64,000 bases of DNA from an uncultured Lachnospiraceae bacterium. Lineage in GTDB: Bacteria; Bacillota; Clostridia; Lachnospirales; Lachnospiraceae. Shown piece after piece: positions 63,132 to 64,000 of this stretch. How positions within the stretch are numbered: the stretch's first letter is position 1; the number at the start of each line of letters is the position of its first letter. The notes beneath the pieces were generated by a model that did not search any database, was not told the DNA's origin, and saw only the letters and a program-made list of their open reading frames with translations. The translations under genes and the position numbers were made by a program. The stretch covers positions 1-64,000 of the forward strand of contig CATLGV010000004.1 of the NCBI GenBank assembly GCA_949948735.1, given 5' to 3'.

Positions 63132-63142
63132 GAGGATTGTAT

Positions 63143-64000
63143 ATGTATCACTGTCATATTCAATTTTATTTCATTGGAAATCCATGCAGCGTATTCGAAG
63201 TGATAAAGGGAATGCCCGCATTGGAGCATTTTACGCATACCTTTTTAGAAAGCGCCGGGCCGGAGGCGTCTTTGGCGGCACAGGCGGACGTGATGATTGC
63301 CAATTTACAGGATGTGGACGTGCAGGCGGCGCTTGGCGCGGCCGGGCTGCGCCGGGGCGGTCCGGCAGAGCTTATTCTGCTCGCGGATAAAGCGCAGATG
63401 GGGCTTGCTGACGAGGTGTACAGGCAAATCCGGGATATATGGGTGATGCCCATGACGGAGGAGGAGGTGCGGTTTCGCTTTCTGCGGTGGCAGCAGGGCT
63501 GTAAGCTGGACAGAGACTTCCGGCAGACGGATCATTATCTGGAAGCATCCATCAACAATTCGCCGAATCTTGTCTGGTATAAAGATAAGGACGGCGTACA
63601 TGAGCGGGTAAACAACAGCTTCTGCAAGGCAGTCAACAAGACCAGAGAACAGGTGCAGGGGCAGCGGCATGCTTACATATGGGATGTTGAGCAGGACGAC
63701 CCTGCCTGCATCGAGTCGGAGCGCGAGGTTATGGAGACGCGCAGGACCTGCATAGCCGAGGAGGTTATACAGACCGGCGACGGAGAGCGGACGCTGATGA
63801 CCTACAAGTCCCCGCTGTATGACTTTGACGGGAGCGTGATGGGCACGGTTGGCGTCGGGATTGATGTGACGCAGGAACGCGCCTATGAGCGGGAGATTAT
63901 CAGAAAGAACCGCATGCTGGAGTCGGTTTTTACCAGTATTGACTGCGGCGTTATCTGCCATTCCATGGACGGAGGGCGCATTCTGAGCATCAACAGGGCC
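63143..64000 (+). CDS. PAS-domain signalling protein, truncated by window edge
   Basis: The frame starts at ATG 63143, behind AGGAGG, and stays open to the last base (286 codons). Residues 1-125 form an unknown N-terminal region, MYHCHIQFYFIGNPCSVFEV first, which looks like a degenerate receiver-like fold. A PAS domain follows at about 133-255 (INNSPNLVWYKDKDGVHERV). A second PAS begins near 263 (LESVFTSIDCGVICHSMDGG). The output domain lies outside the window; a GGDEF, EAL or kinase domain would be typical. It is probably the third gene of the signalling operon. Confidence 0.8.
   Translation, partial: MYHCHIQFYFIGNPCSVFEVIKGMPALEHFTHTFLESAGPEASLAAQADVMIANLQDVDVQAALGAAGLRRGGPAELILLADKAQMGLADEVYRQIRDIWVMPMTEEEVRFRFLRWQQGCKLDRDFRQTDHYLEASINNSPNLVWYKDKDGVHERVNNSFCKAVNKTREQVQGQRHAYIWDVEQDDPACIESEREVMETRRTCIAEEVIQTGDGERTLMTYKSPLYDFDGSVMGTVGVGIDVTQERAYEREIIRKNRMLESVFTSIDCGVICHSMDGGRILSINRA

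Overview
The window looks like a chromosome segment of a spore-forming, gut-type member of the Clostridia, most likely Lachnospiraceae. The reasons are T-box leaders on tyrS and pheST, a GerA/SpoVAF-type spore germination gene, strong AGGAGG ribosome binding sites, TTG and GTG starts, the clostridial long form of PRPP synthetase, and a rhamnogalacturonan utilisation locus. No genus can be fixed from the sequence. No rRNA, tRNA, tmRNA, CRISPR array or intact transposase gene was seen.

Layout. 1-2.3 kb is an AT-rich, decayed accessory stretch: the tail of an ABC exporter, a chimera of an MGMT-like start and a GNAT acetyltransferase end, one intact alpha-toroid-like hypothetical gene and a small ORF. 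2.3-5.4 kb carries a CMP-kinase-like P-loop protein, rfbB and a MerR-methyltransferase fusion. 5.4-25.8 kb is mostly core housekeeping: T-box/tyrS, prs (reverse), a DUF512 radical SAM protein, der-plsY-gpsA, a MoxR-type ATPase, a VanZ-like protein, gpmI (its leader carries a MITE-like element), a GntR-ABC operon, eno, a secreted transglutaminase (reverse), secG, rnr-smpB, and a chemoreceptor interrupted by an in-frame amber codon (reverse). 26.2-27.5 kb is an unrecognised 448-residue gene whose tail resembles conflict-system proteins. 27.5-33.7 kb is T-box/pheS-pheT (with a palindromic element between the two genes), queA, and a pilZ / small membrane protein / ybjQ group.

33.7-37.5 kb holds two tandem small/large subunit pairs of the isopropylmalate dehydratase family, the first behind a terminator hairpin that may be an attenuator. 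Then come dut, a coiled-coil gene between two related hairpins, the SpoVAF-like gene (reverse), a type 2 trpB, an XRE regulator with a cysteine-punctuated 15-residue beta-solenoid tail (reverse), and an AraC-GGDEF fusion. Between 35.6 and 42.7 kb the intergenic gaps carry repeated copies of a TACCCTCAATTGAC motif that matches the inverted repeat ends of the element in front of gpmI.

43.6-47.4 kb holds small metabolic and envelope genes: NifX-like, an MBL-fold enzyme, a PepSY lipoprotein and lrgAB. 47.4-59.7 kb is a rhamnogalacturonan module: a DUF1961 (YesU-like) protein, a membrane-bound AraC sensor, two Lpl-type permeases, a solute-binding lipoprotein, a YetA/PL26-like protein and a PL11 lyase. 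Both lyase-type proteins lack signal peptides, so oligosaccharides are probably imported before cleavage. 59.9-64.0 kb is a signalling cassette: a 7TM hybrid histidine kinase with Hpt, a stand-alone receiver, and a PAS protein cut by the window edge.
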